From Lachnospiraceae bacterium (GTDB lineage Bacteria > Bacillota > Clostridia > Lachnospirales > Lachnospiraceae), in contig JALFLM010000076.1 of assembly GCA_022774705.1 (NCBI GenBank), forward strand, positions 35,609 through 99,608: 64,000 nt of DNA, written 5' to 3'. Positions 9,640 to 17,539 of the stretch are shown piece by piece. The position numbers were made by a program, and so were the translations under genes. The number at the start of each line of letters is the position of its first letter. Position 1 is the first letter of the stretch. The notes below the pieces were generated by a model. That model searched no databases, was not told where the DNA came from, and saw only the letters and a program-made list of their open reading frames with translations.

Positions 9640-10554
9640 ATGGAAAATAATATGAAACAGACTTTGGATAATCATGAAAATATAAATCAGACAGATGTTA
9701 AAGTGGAAAAGCCGGAATCCCAGCTTCACATGATGTGGAGTGCCCTGAAGCAGAACAGGATGGCGGTTGCAGGTATGATTTTTATTATTCTGCTGGTTGT
9801 CATAGCATTTATCGGCGATTTCATTGCTCCCTGTGATCCTACCGCTATTGATATGGGGGCGGCAAAACAGGGACCGTCCCTTCAGCATTTTTTCGGAACG
9901 GATATTCAGGGGCGTGATATCTTCTCCCGTGTACTTTCCGGTACGAAATACTCTCTGCTGGTGGGCGTGTGCGCCGTTGCCTTTTCTCTTGCCATCGGTA
10001 CGGTGCTGGGTGCTTTTGCCGGATATTTCGGCGGTATTCTTGATGCGGTTATCATGAGATGCATGGATATCATGCTTTCAATCCCCTCCATTCTGCTGGC
10101 GATTACACTGATGGCTGCTTTCGGACAGGGCCTTGACAAGGCAATCGTCGCAATCGGTATTGTATCGATTCCCGAATATGCCCGTATCGTCAGAAGCTCC
10201 ATCCTGTCCGTCAAGGAGAATGATTATGTGGCCGCTGCCCGCGTCATCGGCAATAAGGACGGCAGAATCATTTTCAAGCATATTCTGCCCAACGTGGTTT
10301 CCTCCATCGTTGTACGTGCAACACTGGGAATTTCCACGGCGATTCTGGATATTGCAGCTCTGGGCTTTTTAGGACTGGGTGTAAAACCGCCCACACCGGA
10401 GTGGGGCACCATGCTGGGTGATGCAAGGACCTATATTCTGTCCATGCCGCACATGATCATTTTCCCCGGTATTGCGATTTCCGTTACTGTACTTGCATTT
10501 AACCTGTTTGGTGATGGTCTGCGTGACGCGCTGGATCCGAAGGCAAGAAGCTAA
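9640..10554 (+). CDS. Peptide ABC transporter permease, DppC/OppC family
   Basis: A 304-residue partner permease. After a hydrophilic N-terminus it shows [18 protein letters not shown] as the first membrane segment, then [26 protein letters not shown], which is diagnostic of DppC/OppC. The EAA loop lies around [17 protein letters not shown], and the C-terminus ends in [15 protein letters not shown]. The frame is open upstream, but ATG 9640 lies one base after the previous stop and 9 bases after GGAAGAAAGG, so it is the likely start. Confidence 0.93.
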   Translation: MENNMKQTLDNHENINQTDVKVEKPESQLHMMWSALKQNRMAVAGMIFIILLVVIAFIGDFIAPCDPTAIDMGAAKQGPSLQHFFGTDIQGRDIFSRVLSGTKYSLLVGVCAVAFSLAIGTVLGAFAGYFGGILDAVIMRCMDIMLSIPSILLAITLMAAFGQGLDKAIVAIGIVSIPEYARIVRSSILSVKENDYVAAARVIGNKDGRIIFKHILPNVVSSIVVRATLGISTAILDIAALGFLGLGVKPPTPEWGTMLGDARTYILSMPHMIIFPGIAISVTVLAFNLFGDGLRDALDPKARS

Positions 10555-10567
10555 GGGGGGAAGAGAT

Positions 10568-11545
10568 ATGTTATTAGAGGTTAATAATTTAAAAACAGAG
10601 TTCAAGGTAAAGCGCGGTATTGTTAACGCGGTTAACAATGCGAGTTTTTCTGTAGATAAAGGTGAGATCCTGGCTATTGTGGGTGAATCCGGTTCCGGTA
10701 AATCGGTTACTTCTCTGTCGGTTATGGGTCTGATCCGCAAACCGGGGCGTGTTGTAAACGGTTCCATTCTGTTCGACGGTGAGGAACTGAGTACAAAAAC
10801 CCCTAAAGAGATGGATAAGATCCGCGGTGATAAAATTTCCATGATCTTCCAGGAGCCTATGACTTCCCTGAATCCCGTTTACCGGGTGGGAGATCAGATC
10901 GTTGAGTCGATTCTTACCCACACGAAGATGAATAAAAAAGAAGCCAGAGCTCATGCAATTGAGATGCTCAGACTGGTGGGAATTCCTTCCCCTGAACATC
11001 GTGTTGATGATTATCCTCATCAGATGAGCGGTGGTATGCGCCAGCGTGTTATGATTGCCATGGCACTGGCCTGCGATCCGGAGCTGCTGATTGCCGATGA
11101 GCCTACCACGGCTCTGGATGTTACGATTCAGGCACAGATTCTTGATCTGATCAAACGCCTGCGTGACGAGATCGGGATGGCGGTTATGCTGATCACCCAT
11201 GATCTGGGCGTTGTGGCGGAGACAGCGGACAGGGTTGTTGTTATGTATTGCGGACGGGTGGTGGAGCAGGCCGATGTGAAGGAACTGTTCACCAGGCCTC
11301 TGCATCCATACACACAGGGACTTCTTGCTTCTATTCCAAAAATGGATGAAGATCGGGAACGGCTTTATATGATCAGGGGCATGGTACCCGATCCCACACA
11401 GCTTCCTGCGGGCTGCTCTTTTGCTGACCGCTGCGATAAATGCAGTGCCCGATGCAAAGAGGCAATGCCTGCACTGACGGAACGGGAAGACGGCCGCAGG
11501 GTACGCTGCTTCTTATACAGTGATAAAGTGGAGGGGGAAGAATAA
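10568..11545 (+). CDS. Peptide ABC transporter ATP-binding protein, DppD/OppD family
   Basis: A 325-residue ATPase that powers import. It contains Walker A GESGSGKS (about residues 37-44), signature MSGGMRQR, Walker B LLIADEP followed by TTALDV, and the switch histidine in LITHDLG. The C-terminal extension has the oligopeptide-transporter motif with [18 protein letters not shown], a cluster of cysteines typical of this subfamily. The start was set at ATG 10568 after AGGGGGGAAGAGAT; the longer open frame overlaps the permease gene and is not needed. It overlaps the next gene by one base. Confidence 0.93.
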   Translation: MLLEVNNLKTEFKVKRGIVNAVNNASFSVDKGEILAIVGESGSGKSVTSLSVMGLIRKPGRVVNGSILFDGEELSTKTPKEMDKIRGDKISMIFQEPMTSLNPVYRVGDQIVESILTHTKMNKKEARAHAIEMLRLVGIPSPEHRVDDYPHQMSGGMRQRVMIAMALACDPELLIADEPTTALDVTIQAQILDLIKRLRDEIGMAVMLITHDLGVVAETADRVVVMYCGRVVEQADVKELFTRPLHPYTQGLLASIPKMDEDRERLYMIRGMVPDPTQLPAGCSFADRCDKCSARCKEAMPALTEREDGRRVRCFLYSDKVEGEE

Positions 11546-12546
11546 TGGCAGAAATGACAGCAAATACAAAAGAAGAAAAAGAAGTGTTACTGGAAGTCAA
11601 AGATCTGACCAAATATTTCACAGTAGAAAAGAATCTGCTGGGAAAACCCACCTCCGTTCTGAAAGCGGTAGACGATGTCTCATTTAAGATCTATAAAGGG
11701 GAATGTCTGGGTCTGGTCGGGGAATCGGGCTGCGGCAAATCAACTATCGGCAAGATGCTGGTCAACCTTTACAAGCCCACATCAGGACAGATCTTTTTTG
11801 AGGGAAAAGAACTTACTGCGATGAAAGCCGGAGAACGCCGCGAATACTGTAAGGATATTCAGCTGATCTTTCAGGATCCCTATGCCTCTCTGAATCCCCG
11901 TATGACCATCGGCGATATCATTGCGGAGCCGATGATCATCAACAACCTGGTTCCGAAGGATCAGGTGGAAAAGCGGGTGAATTACCTGCTGAACTGTGTG
12001 GGACTTGCCAACCATCAGAGAAACCGTTATCCTCATGAGTTTTCCGGCGGTCAGAGACAGCGTGTGGGCATTGCCCGGGCGCTGGCTGTCAATCCCAAAC
12101 TGATCGTCTGCGATGAACCGGTATCCGCACTGGATGTTTCCATTCAGGCCCAGGTGCTGAACCTGCTGGATGACCTGAAGGATGAATTCGGACTTACGTA
12201 TCTGTTCATTGCTCACGGGCTGAACGTGGTAAAACATATCAGCGACAGGGTAGGTGTTATGTATCTGGGTAAAATCATGGAGATGGCAGAGAAGAATGAA
12301 CTTTACAATCATCCCACCAACCCCTATACGCAGGCCCTGCTTTCCGCAATTCCCACAACAGATGTGAATTCGAAAAAGGAGAGAATTATCCTGACAGGGG
12401 ACGTGCCTACGCCAATCGATCCGAAACCGGGCTGCCGTTTCTATCCCCGGTGCTTCCGCAGATGTGATGAATGTCAGAACTACGATTCAAAGCTGATCGA
12501 CACAGGCAGCGGACATATGGTAGCATGCTGTCTGCTGGAACATTAA
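11545..12546 (+). CDS. Peptide ABC transporter ATP-binding protein, DppF/OppF family
   Basis: A 333-residue second ATPase of the importer. It contains Walker A GESGCGKST, signature SGGQRQRVGIARAL, Walker B LIVCDEPVSALDVS, and the switch region LFIAHGLNVV, in which the usual HDL reads HGL. The C-terminal oligopeptide module has GCRFYPRCFRRCDEC. Start and upstream stop overlap as TAATG, which implies translational coupling. It is the last gene of the operon and is followed by a hairpin terminator. Confidence 0.93.
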   Translation: MAEMTANTKEEKEVLLEVKDLTKYFTVEKNLLGKPTSVLKAVDDVSFKIYKGECLGLVGESGCGKSTIGKMLVNLYKPTSGQIFFEGKELTAMKAGERREYCKDIQLIFQDPYASLNPRMTIGDIIAEPMIINNLVPKDQVEKRVNYLLNCVGLANHQRNRYPHEFSGGQRQRVGIARALAVNPKLIVCDEPVSALDVSIQAQVLNLLDDLKDEFGLTYLFIAHGLNVVKHISDRVGVMYLGKIMEMAEKNELYNHPTNPYTQALLSAIPTTDVNSKKERIILTGDVPTPIDPKPGCRFYPRCFRRCDECQNYDSKLIDTGSGHMVACCLLEH

Positions 12547-12578
12547 AAAGAGCATACACGAATCACAGACATGAGATA

Positions 12579-12622
12579 CAGGAACCGGACTGCAGACAAA
12601 ACTGCCCGGCTCCTGTTTTTTC
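12579..12622 (+). terminator. Rho-independent terminator of the peptide ABC operon
   Basis: CAGGAACCGG at 12579-12588 pairs with CCGGCTCCTG (one mismatch) ending near 12615, and a run of six T follows. It lies about 30 bp after the last operon gene. Confidence 0.75.
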
Positions 12623-12754
12623 CATTTATACGAATTTGCTCTGGAAAAACATAAAAGTTGTGGTAAGATATCATTGATGGATAATCAGGCGCGGAGCGTG
12701 AAATGCGGACATTTGACGCCTTCATCATTATTATAAGAAAGAAGTAGTACAATC

Positions 12755-13891
12755 ATGAGACAGGATTTGAGAAGTTATGTGACCGTGGATCTGGATGCCA
12801 TTGCGGATAATATCAGCGCTGTGAAAAACTGTATCGAGCCGGATGTGAAGGTGATGGCGGTGATTAAGACAGATGGTTACGGACATGGTGCTGTGGAAAT
12901 CGGAAAGTATCTGAAGGATGATGTGGATTATTATGCGACAGCCACTGTGGATGAAGCGGTGGAGCTTCGTCAGGCGGGGCTTGAGCTGCCCGTTCTGATA
13001 CTGGGATATACCATGAAAGCACAGTATCCGAAGCTGGTGGAGTATGATATCACTCAGACCATCTTCAATCAGCAGGATGCTGAAACACTGGGAAAAACGG
13101 CGATTTCCATGGGGAAGCAGGCAAAAATTCATATTGCTCTGGATACGGGTATGGGGCGCATCGGCTTTGTGCCGAATGAGGAAAGTGCGGATGTGGTCAA
13201 ACAGATTGCGGAAATTCCCGGTATTGAACTGGAAGGAATGTTTACTCATTTTTCCACGGCTGATGAGACGGATAAAACCTACACCAGGCTGCAGATGGAC
13301 CGCTATGATGCTTTTGTCAGGCTGCTGGAGGAGCGGGGCGTGGAGATTCCTCTGAGGCACATGTGCAACAGTGCGGGAATCATGGAATTTGATCACCACC
13401 GTTATCAGATGGTCCGTTCGGGAATTATAACCTACGGTCTCTATCCATCTGAGGAGGTTGTAAAGGAAAACCTGCCGCTGAAACCGGCTCTGGAGTGGAA
13501 AGCACACGTGGTTCATGTGAAAACAGCAGGTCCGGGCCTGGGAATAAGCTACGGAAAAACCTTCGTTACAACAGCTCCCGAGACGAAGATTGCCACCATC
13601 AATGTTGGCTATGGGGACGGCTATCCCAGAAATCTCTCCAATAAAGGCCGTGTACTGATTCACGGAAAACCGGCGCCCATCATTGGCCGTGTGTGCATGG
13701 ATCAGTTCATGGTGGATATAACCGGCAGGGACGATGTAAAGGTTGAAGACGAAGTAACCCTCATCGGCCGCGACGGAGAAGAATTTATCTCCGTGGAAGA
13801 AGCGGCTGCAGCGGCAGGTACATTCAATTATGAATTTGTCTGCGATATCAACAAGCGGGTTCCCCGGATCTATAAAGGCAAACAGCTGTAA
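12755..13891 (+). CDS. alr: Alanine racemase
   Basis: A 378-residue PLP enzyme that interconverts L- and D-alanine to supply peptidoglycan and D-alanyl decoration. The N-terminal barrel opens with VTVDLDAIADNI, and the PLP lysine is Lys38 in VIKTDGYGHG. ALDTGMGRIGF follows in the barrel. The catalytic tyrosine is in GISYGKTF near residue 265, and MDQFMVDIT closes the C-terminal domain. Length is usual for the family. The ribosome site is weak (AAGAAAG about 14 bases before ATG), and no clear promoter was found in the 200 bp upstream. A nitroreductase gene follows after 53 bp. Confidence 0.96.
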   Translation: MRQDLRSYVTVDLDAIADNISAVKNCIEPDVKVMAVIKTDGYGHGAVEIGKYLKDDVDYYATATVDEAVELRQAGLELPVLILGYTMKAQYPKLVEYDITQTIFNQQDAETLGKTAISMGKQAKIHIALDTGMGRIGFVPNEESADVVKQIAEIPGIELEGMFTHFSTADETDKTYTRLQMDRYDAFVRLLEERGVEIPLRHMCNSAGIMEFDHHRYQMVRSGIITYGLYPSEEVVKENLPLKPALEWKAHVVHVKTAGPGLGISYGKTFVTTAPETKIATINVGYGDGYPRNLSNKGRVLIHGKPAPIIGRVCMDQFMVDITGRDDVKVEDEVTLIGRDGEEFISVEEAAAAAGTFNYEFVCDINKRVPRIYKGKQL

Positions 13892-13944
13892 AAAGGACAG
13901 ATAGCAGATTTTAAATATTATAAATATAGAAGGAGAAAATTGAT

Positions 13945-14463
13945 ATGAATGATTTTGTAAAAACCTTACTGACAAGAAGAAGTGTGCGGGCATTTAAGCC
14001 GGATCCGATTTCCAGAGAGGATCTGGAAACACTGATGGAAGCTGCGGCATATGCGCCCAGCGGTATGAACCGCCAGACCTGGGAATTCACTGCAGTAGCC
14101 AATCCGGAAAAGATTCAGCAGCTGGCTGCTCTGATCCGGGAGGAACTGGGCCGGGAACAGTATGATATGTACCGTCCTGCTGCACTGATCATTCCCTCCA
14201 ACCGAAAGGACTCTCCCTTCGGAAGAGAAGACAATGCCTGTGCCCTGGAAAATATCTTTCTGGCAGCTCATTCCATGGGAATCGGCTCCGTATGGATCAA
14301 TCAGCTGCAGGGAATCAGCGACAGGCCGGCAATCCGTAAATTCCTGACAGAGCTTGGAATTCCGGAGGATCATGTGGTTTACGGCATGGCAGCTCTGGGC
14401 TATGCGGCAAAAGTTTCTGCTTCCGATGTGAAAAAGACTGCCGTAAGACGGATCGTGGAATAA
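13945..14463 (+). CDS. Nitroreductase family protein
   Basis: A 172-residue FMN-dependent oxidoreductase-type protein. The N-terminal LLTRRSVRAFKPDPISREDL and AAYAPSGMNRQTWEFTAV are family landmarks, where the RRS arginines contact the flavin phosphate. NIFLAAHSMGIGSVWI and GMAALGYAAK complete the fold. It likely reduces nitro- or quinone-type compounds using NAD(P)H, but the substrate cannot be inferred. AGGAG lies 9 bases before ATG. A second, more divergent member lies at 36411. Confidence 0.88.
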   Translation: MNDFVKTLLTRRSVRAFKPDPISREDLETLMEAAAYAPSGMNRQTWEFTAVANPEKIQQLAALIREELGREQYDMYRPAALIIPSNRKDSPFGREDNACALENIFLAAHSMGIGSVWINQLQGISDRPAIRKFLTELGIPEDHVVYGMAALGYAAKVSASDVKKTAVRRIVE

Positions 14464-14556
14464 AGGCAGATCGTAAATAGAGGCAGATCGTGAAAACAGA
14501 CTGCGGAGTAAAGCCGGGTTCAGGGAAAACCGGATGCGGAGTAATGACAGAACATA

Positions 14557-15036
14557 ATGGCAGAGAACAGAAAAAAGACAGAAAACAGAAAAAGGCCGGT
14601 TATCTTTGCGGTATCAGGCTATAAAAACAGCGGAAAAACGACACTGACGGTAAAACTGGTAGAACGTCTTACCGGGCAGGGATACCGTGTGGCGACCATC
14701 AAGCATGACGGGCATGATTTTGAGCCGGATGTACCCGGAACGGACAGTTACCGGCACAGAAAGGCCGGTGCCTGCGGATGCGCCGTATTTTCCGATCATC
14801 GGTGGATGGTAATCCGGGAACAGCCGGAAACAAAGGAAGATCGCCTGGATGAAAACGATCTGATCCGGCTGTTTCCCGATGTGGACATCATCCTTCTGGA
14901 AGGATTCAAACACAGCAGCTGGCCGAAGTACTTCTGCCGGTATCCGGAAGAGATACCGGATGAGGGGAAGGCGTTGGAGAAGATTCTTGAGGAAATCGAA
15001 AAAGGAGAACTGTGGGAAGAAGGAAATGTATTCTGA
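14557..15036 (+). CDS. mobB: Molybdopterin-guanine dinucleotide biosynthesis protein MobB
   Basis: A 159-residue P-loop GTP-binding protein. Walker A is GYKNSGKT at residues 21-28, then VATIKHDGHDFEPDVPGTDSYRH, the MobB signature, and DVDIILLEGFKHS. MobB assists MobA in attaching GMP to molybdopterin. No other molybdenum-cofactor gene lies in this window, so it stands apart from its pathway. The start is uncertain: the only purine-rich match (GGAG at 14538) is 15 bases from ATG 14557. The 90 bp upstream contain two pairs of short direct repeats (GGCAGATCGT twice, GCGGAGTAA twice). Confidence 0.88.
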   Translation: MAENRKKTENRKRPVIFAVSGYKNSGKTTLTVKLVERLTGQGYRVATIKHDGHDFEPDVPGTDSYRHRKAGACGCAVFSDHRWMVIREQPETKEDRLDENDLIRLFPDVDIILLEGFKHSSWPKYFCRYPEEIPDEGKALEKILEEIEKGELWEEGNVF

Positions 15037-15043
15037 ATTTACA

Positions 15044-15072
15044 TTTACAAAAGCGGTAAAGTATGGTATGCT
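15044..15072 (+). promoter_or_regulatory. Candidate sigma-A promoter for the SH3b/C39-like gene
   Basis: TTTACA at 15044-15049 and TATGCT at 15067-15072 are 17 bp apart, directly after mobB. The predicted leader would include the hairpin at 15156-15185. Confidence 0.5.
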
Positions 15073-15155
15073 ATTTGAACAAAAAAGAGAGAAAAAATGT
15101 ACTCTAATTTAATAAAATAACTATAGATTTAATAATTTGAAATGCATTCTGTAAT

Positions 15156-15185
15156 GATTCCCTTAGGGAATCGTTTTATATTTTA
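15156..15185 (+). terminator. Hairpin terminator (mobB end or leader attenuator)
   Basis: GATTCCC at 15156-15162 pairs perfectly with GGGAATC at 15166-15172 over a TTA loop, followed by GTTTTATATTTT. It may end mobB transcription. Because a promoter candidate lies upstream at 15044, it may also attenuate the next gene. Confidence 0.6.
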
Positions 15186-15217
15186 ATAGAATATGAAAGG
15201 TGAAGCAATGTGAAAAG

Positions 15218-16294
15218 ATGAGTGAGTTTGAAAAGAGAAGGAAAAAGTTTATGCGGTCTGCGGCCCTGACGCTGGCTGTGCTGGTTCTGGTTACCGGTTT
15301 TTGTGGTTTTTCAGGGTATTCAAGTGCTGCCACATCGAAGGCTGTGGTAACAACACATGGTGCCAGACTGAATGTGAGGACGGGGCCATCCATGGACTAC
15401 AGGGTGATCACCAGTCTGAGCAACGGGACAACCGTAACCGTGACAGGCAGTTCAGAGAGCTGGTACAGGATCAGTTACGGTTCAGGTAAATCAGGTTATG
15501 TATACGGCAGCTATCTGAGACTGGCGGGAGATACGGTTTCCTACCCGGTAACTGCGAAGGTGACCAGTGGAGGAGTTCCGCTGAATCTGCGTCAGAAGGC
15601 AACAACGGCATCAGGTGTGCTGGCCAAAATCCCCAGGGGCAGCAGCATACGGATTACCGGAAAGTACAATTCCAGCTGGTACTCTGCGGAGTATAACGGC
15701 AAAAAAGGATACGTGTATGCATCCTATATCATCATACCATCCGATACCGGAAGTGCATCCTCCGGCTCCGGCAGTTCGGGCGGAAGTACGGTTTCTTCCA
15801 CTCCCGCCTGTGCATATCCTAAGATATCGCTGGATGTGCCCCTTTACTCCCAGTTTGATTCCCGCTGGGCAGGTTTGAAGATGGGCAGATCCTATGCCAC
15901 GATTGCGGACAGCGGATGTGTTGTCTGCGGGATGGCTCAGATTGAAACATACCTGAGCGGCACTCAGGTGACGCCGTCTGCCATGCTGAAGAGGCTCAGC
16001 TTTGACGGCGACGGAAGAGTTTACTGGCCTGCAGGATACAGAGCCTACAGCGGTTCAGCCTATCTGTCGGCTATTTATACACAGCTGCAGAACGGCAATC
16101 CGGTACTGGTGGGAGGTTTTACACCTTCAGGCAAACAGCACTGGATTCTGGTTACCGGATATAATAAAAATGGAAATTCATTATCTGCTTCCAATTTTGT
16201 TATAAATGACTGTTCGGGACGCTACAGTACGCTGGCAGCTTACCAGTCTGTGTACAGCAGATTTTACAAGATCGTTTATAAGAACAGCAAGTAA
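15218..16294 (+). CDS. Secreted SH3b-domain protein with C39-like peptidase domain
   Basis: An exported protein of about 358 residues. A strongly basic N-terminus (EKRRKKFMR) precedes a hydrophobic segment ending at SSA, consistent with a signal peptide or anchor. Two bacterial SH3 repeats follow: GARLNVRTGPSMDYRV near residues 45-60 with YVYGSYL, and VPLNLRQKATTASGVL near 115-130 with YVYASYI. Then comes a Ser/Gly linker. The C-terminal domain looks like peptidase_C39_2, with Cys in DSGCVVCGMAQIETYL, His in KQHWILVTGY and Asp in VINDCSG. SH3b domains bind cell wall, so a wall-associated cysteine hydrolase is likely. Start choice is open among GTG 15200, ATG 15218 and ATG 15251 (preceded by AGAAGG). 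Confidence 0.78.
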   Translation: MSEFEKRRKKFMRSAALTLAVLVLVTGFCGFSGYSSAATSKAVVTTHGARLNVRTGPSMDYRVITSLSNGTTVTVTGSSESWYRISYGSGKSGYVYGSYLRLAGDTVSYPVTAKVTSGGVPLNLRQKATTASGVLAKIPRGSSIRITGKYNSSWYSAEYNGKKGYVYASYIIIPSDTGSASSGSGSSGGSTVSSTPACAYPKISLDVPLYSQFDSRWAGLKMGRSYATIADSGCVVCGMAQIETYLSGTQVTPSAMLKRLSFDGDGRVYWPAGYRAYSGSAYLSAIYTQLQNGNPVLVGGFTPSGKQHWILVTGYNKNGNSLSASNFVINDCSGRYSTLAAYQSVYSRFYKIVYKNSK

Positions 16295-16325
16295 AAAACT
16301 GCAGGCGGATAACGCTGCAGAACAT

Positions 16326-16384
16326 AAATCCCCGGATTCACGACATATACGCTACGGCATATCATCGTCGGATCCGGGGATTTT
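16326..16384. terminator. Terminator between convergent genes
   Basis: AAATCCCCGGAT at 16326-16337 pairs with ATCCGGGGATTTT at 16372-16384. T-rich sequence on the + side and A-rich sequence on the other allow it to work in both directions, ending the SH3b gene (+) and the sigma factor gene (-). Confidence 0.8.
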
Positions 16385-16441
16385 ATAGTCCTGATATCTT
16401 TATTCTGTCTGAATATCTTTATTCCTGCCTGGTGTTTTCTT

Positions 16442-17275
16442 TCAGCCTTCCATGGCGGCTTTCAGTTTTCTCAGGGCACGCAGCTGGATCTGGCGCACTG
16501 CTTCTTTTGTAATGCCCAGCTCGTCTGCCACCTGATCCAGTGTCCAGATATCGGTGCTGCCGAATCCGAAGCGGCGGGCGATGACCAGTTTTTCCCGGCT
16601 GCTCAGAACCTTCAGTGCATCCAGAAGGGCTTCGTGTTCCACCAGCTGGCTGATGGTATCGATTCCGGGCTCTGCTCCGGGAGCGGCATTCCCGTCAGCA
16701 GCGGGAAGCAGGTCACCCAGAGATTTGCCTTCTTTCTCGTCATTGCTCAGAGTAGTATCGATGGAAATGGTGGGCTGAGACCAGTGCTTCAGATTTTTAA
16801 CTTTTTTGACGCTGATATTCAGGTAAGCAGCGCAGTCTTCATCGGATGGTTCCGCTCCGTGATCCCTCTTGAAACTGTTTATGTAAATGTGAAGCTTGTC
16901 GATCAGATTGGAAGTCTCCAGCGGAATCCGGATGGTACGGCTCTGGTTGGCGATGGCCCGGTGGACCGCCTGTTTGATCCAGGGAACCACGTAGGTACTC
17001 AGCTCCGTATTGTATCCTGCCTTAAACAGATCGATGCCGTGAATCAGAGATTCATTGCCGGCCATGACCAGATCCATGAAATCCATCCCTTTTCTATTGG
17101 TGTACTTTACCACATAGACAACCAGTCTCAGGTTGCTGTTAATAAGTTCTTCTCTTGCGGCGGGATCGAAATCCTTACGTGAGACAAGATAGCGGGTTCT
17201 CTCACTGTCGAGGCGGGGATACTTTCCAATCTCTTTTAAATATTGCTGAAGGTTATCAGATACCAGTTCTTCCAT
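16442..17275 (-). CDS. RNA polymerase sigma factor, RpoD-like (sigma-70 family)
   Basis: A 277-residue sigma-70 factor without region 1.1. Region 1.2 reads QQYLKEIGKYPRLDSERT, and region 2 contains NLRLVVYVVKYTNRKGMDFMDLV and STYVVPWIKQAVHRAIANQSRTIRIP, close to the RpoD -10-binding helix. Region 3 and region 4 follow, with the HTH WTLDQVADELGITKEAVRQIQLRALRKLK. It is shorter than the housekeeping factor and has an unusual GNESLIHGIDLF where RpoD has GNIGLMKAV, so it is probably an alternative group 2-type factor. The frame stays open far upstream, but ATG 17275 follows GGAGGAGAAGAAATCT and begins the conserved part. Divergent from gdpP. Confidence 0.88.
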   Translation of the reverse strand: MEELVSDNLQQYLKEIGKYPRLDSERTRYLVSRKDFDPAAREELINSNLRLVVYVVKYTNRKGMDFMDLVMAGNESLIHGIDLFKAGYNTELSTYVVPWIKQAVHRAIANQSRTIRIPLETSNLIDKLHIYINSFKRDHGAEPSDEDCAAYLNISVKKVKNLKHWSQPTISIDTTLSNDEKEGKSLGDLLPAADGNAAPGAEPGIDTISQLVEHEALLDALKVLSSREKLVIARRFGFGSTDIWTLDQVADELGITKEAVRQIQLRALRKLKAAMEG

Positions 17276-17354
17276 AGATTTCTTCTCCTCCGTGACTGAC
17301 GGGAATCCCTGTGGCTCCCATCCAAATAATTCTGTGCGGGGACAGTCCATGTAT

Positions 17355-17383
17355 AGTATAATGCTAAATGAAAAAAAAACCAA
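17355..17383 (-). promoter_or_regulatory. Candidate sigma-A promoter of the sigma factor gene
   Basis: On the minus strand TTGGTT (complement of 17378-17383) and TATACT (complement of 17355-17360) are 17 bp apart, about 80 bp before the start codon. Confidence 0.5.
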
Positions 17384-17411
17384 TGAAAATTTTATTAAAA
17401 ATGTGTAACTC

Positions 17412-17440
17412 TTTTCAACCGGCCTTTTAGATGATATAAT
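17412..17440 (+). promoter_or_regulatory. Candidate sigma-A promoter of gdpP-rplI-dnaB
   Basis: TTTTCA at 17412-17417 and a perfect TATAAT at 17435-17440 are 17 bp apart. The leader to gdpP is about 95 nt and GC-rich. Confidence 0.6.
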
Positions 17441-17539
17441 GTGCGGAGGAGAGCAGGGCCTGCATACCGGACTCTGCCCAAAGTAAGGCAGGCGGCTGCG
17501 CCCGTCTGAAGGTTTTATGTATTGACATAGGAGCAAGTG

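Noticed and set aside
12731..13993. 420-codon open frame on the minus strand
   Set aside because: It lies entirely over alr and the start of the nitroreductase gene, and its composition (His, Arg, Cys, Ile rich) is that of an antisense frame.
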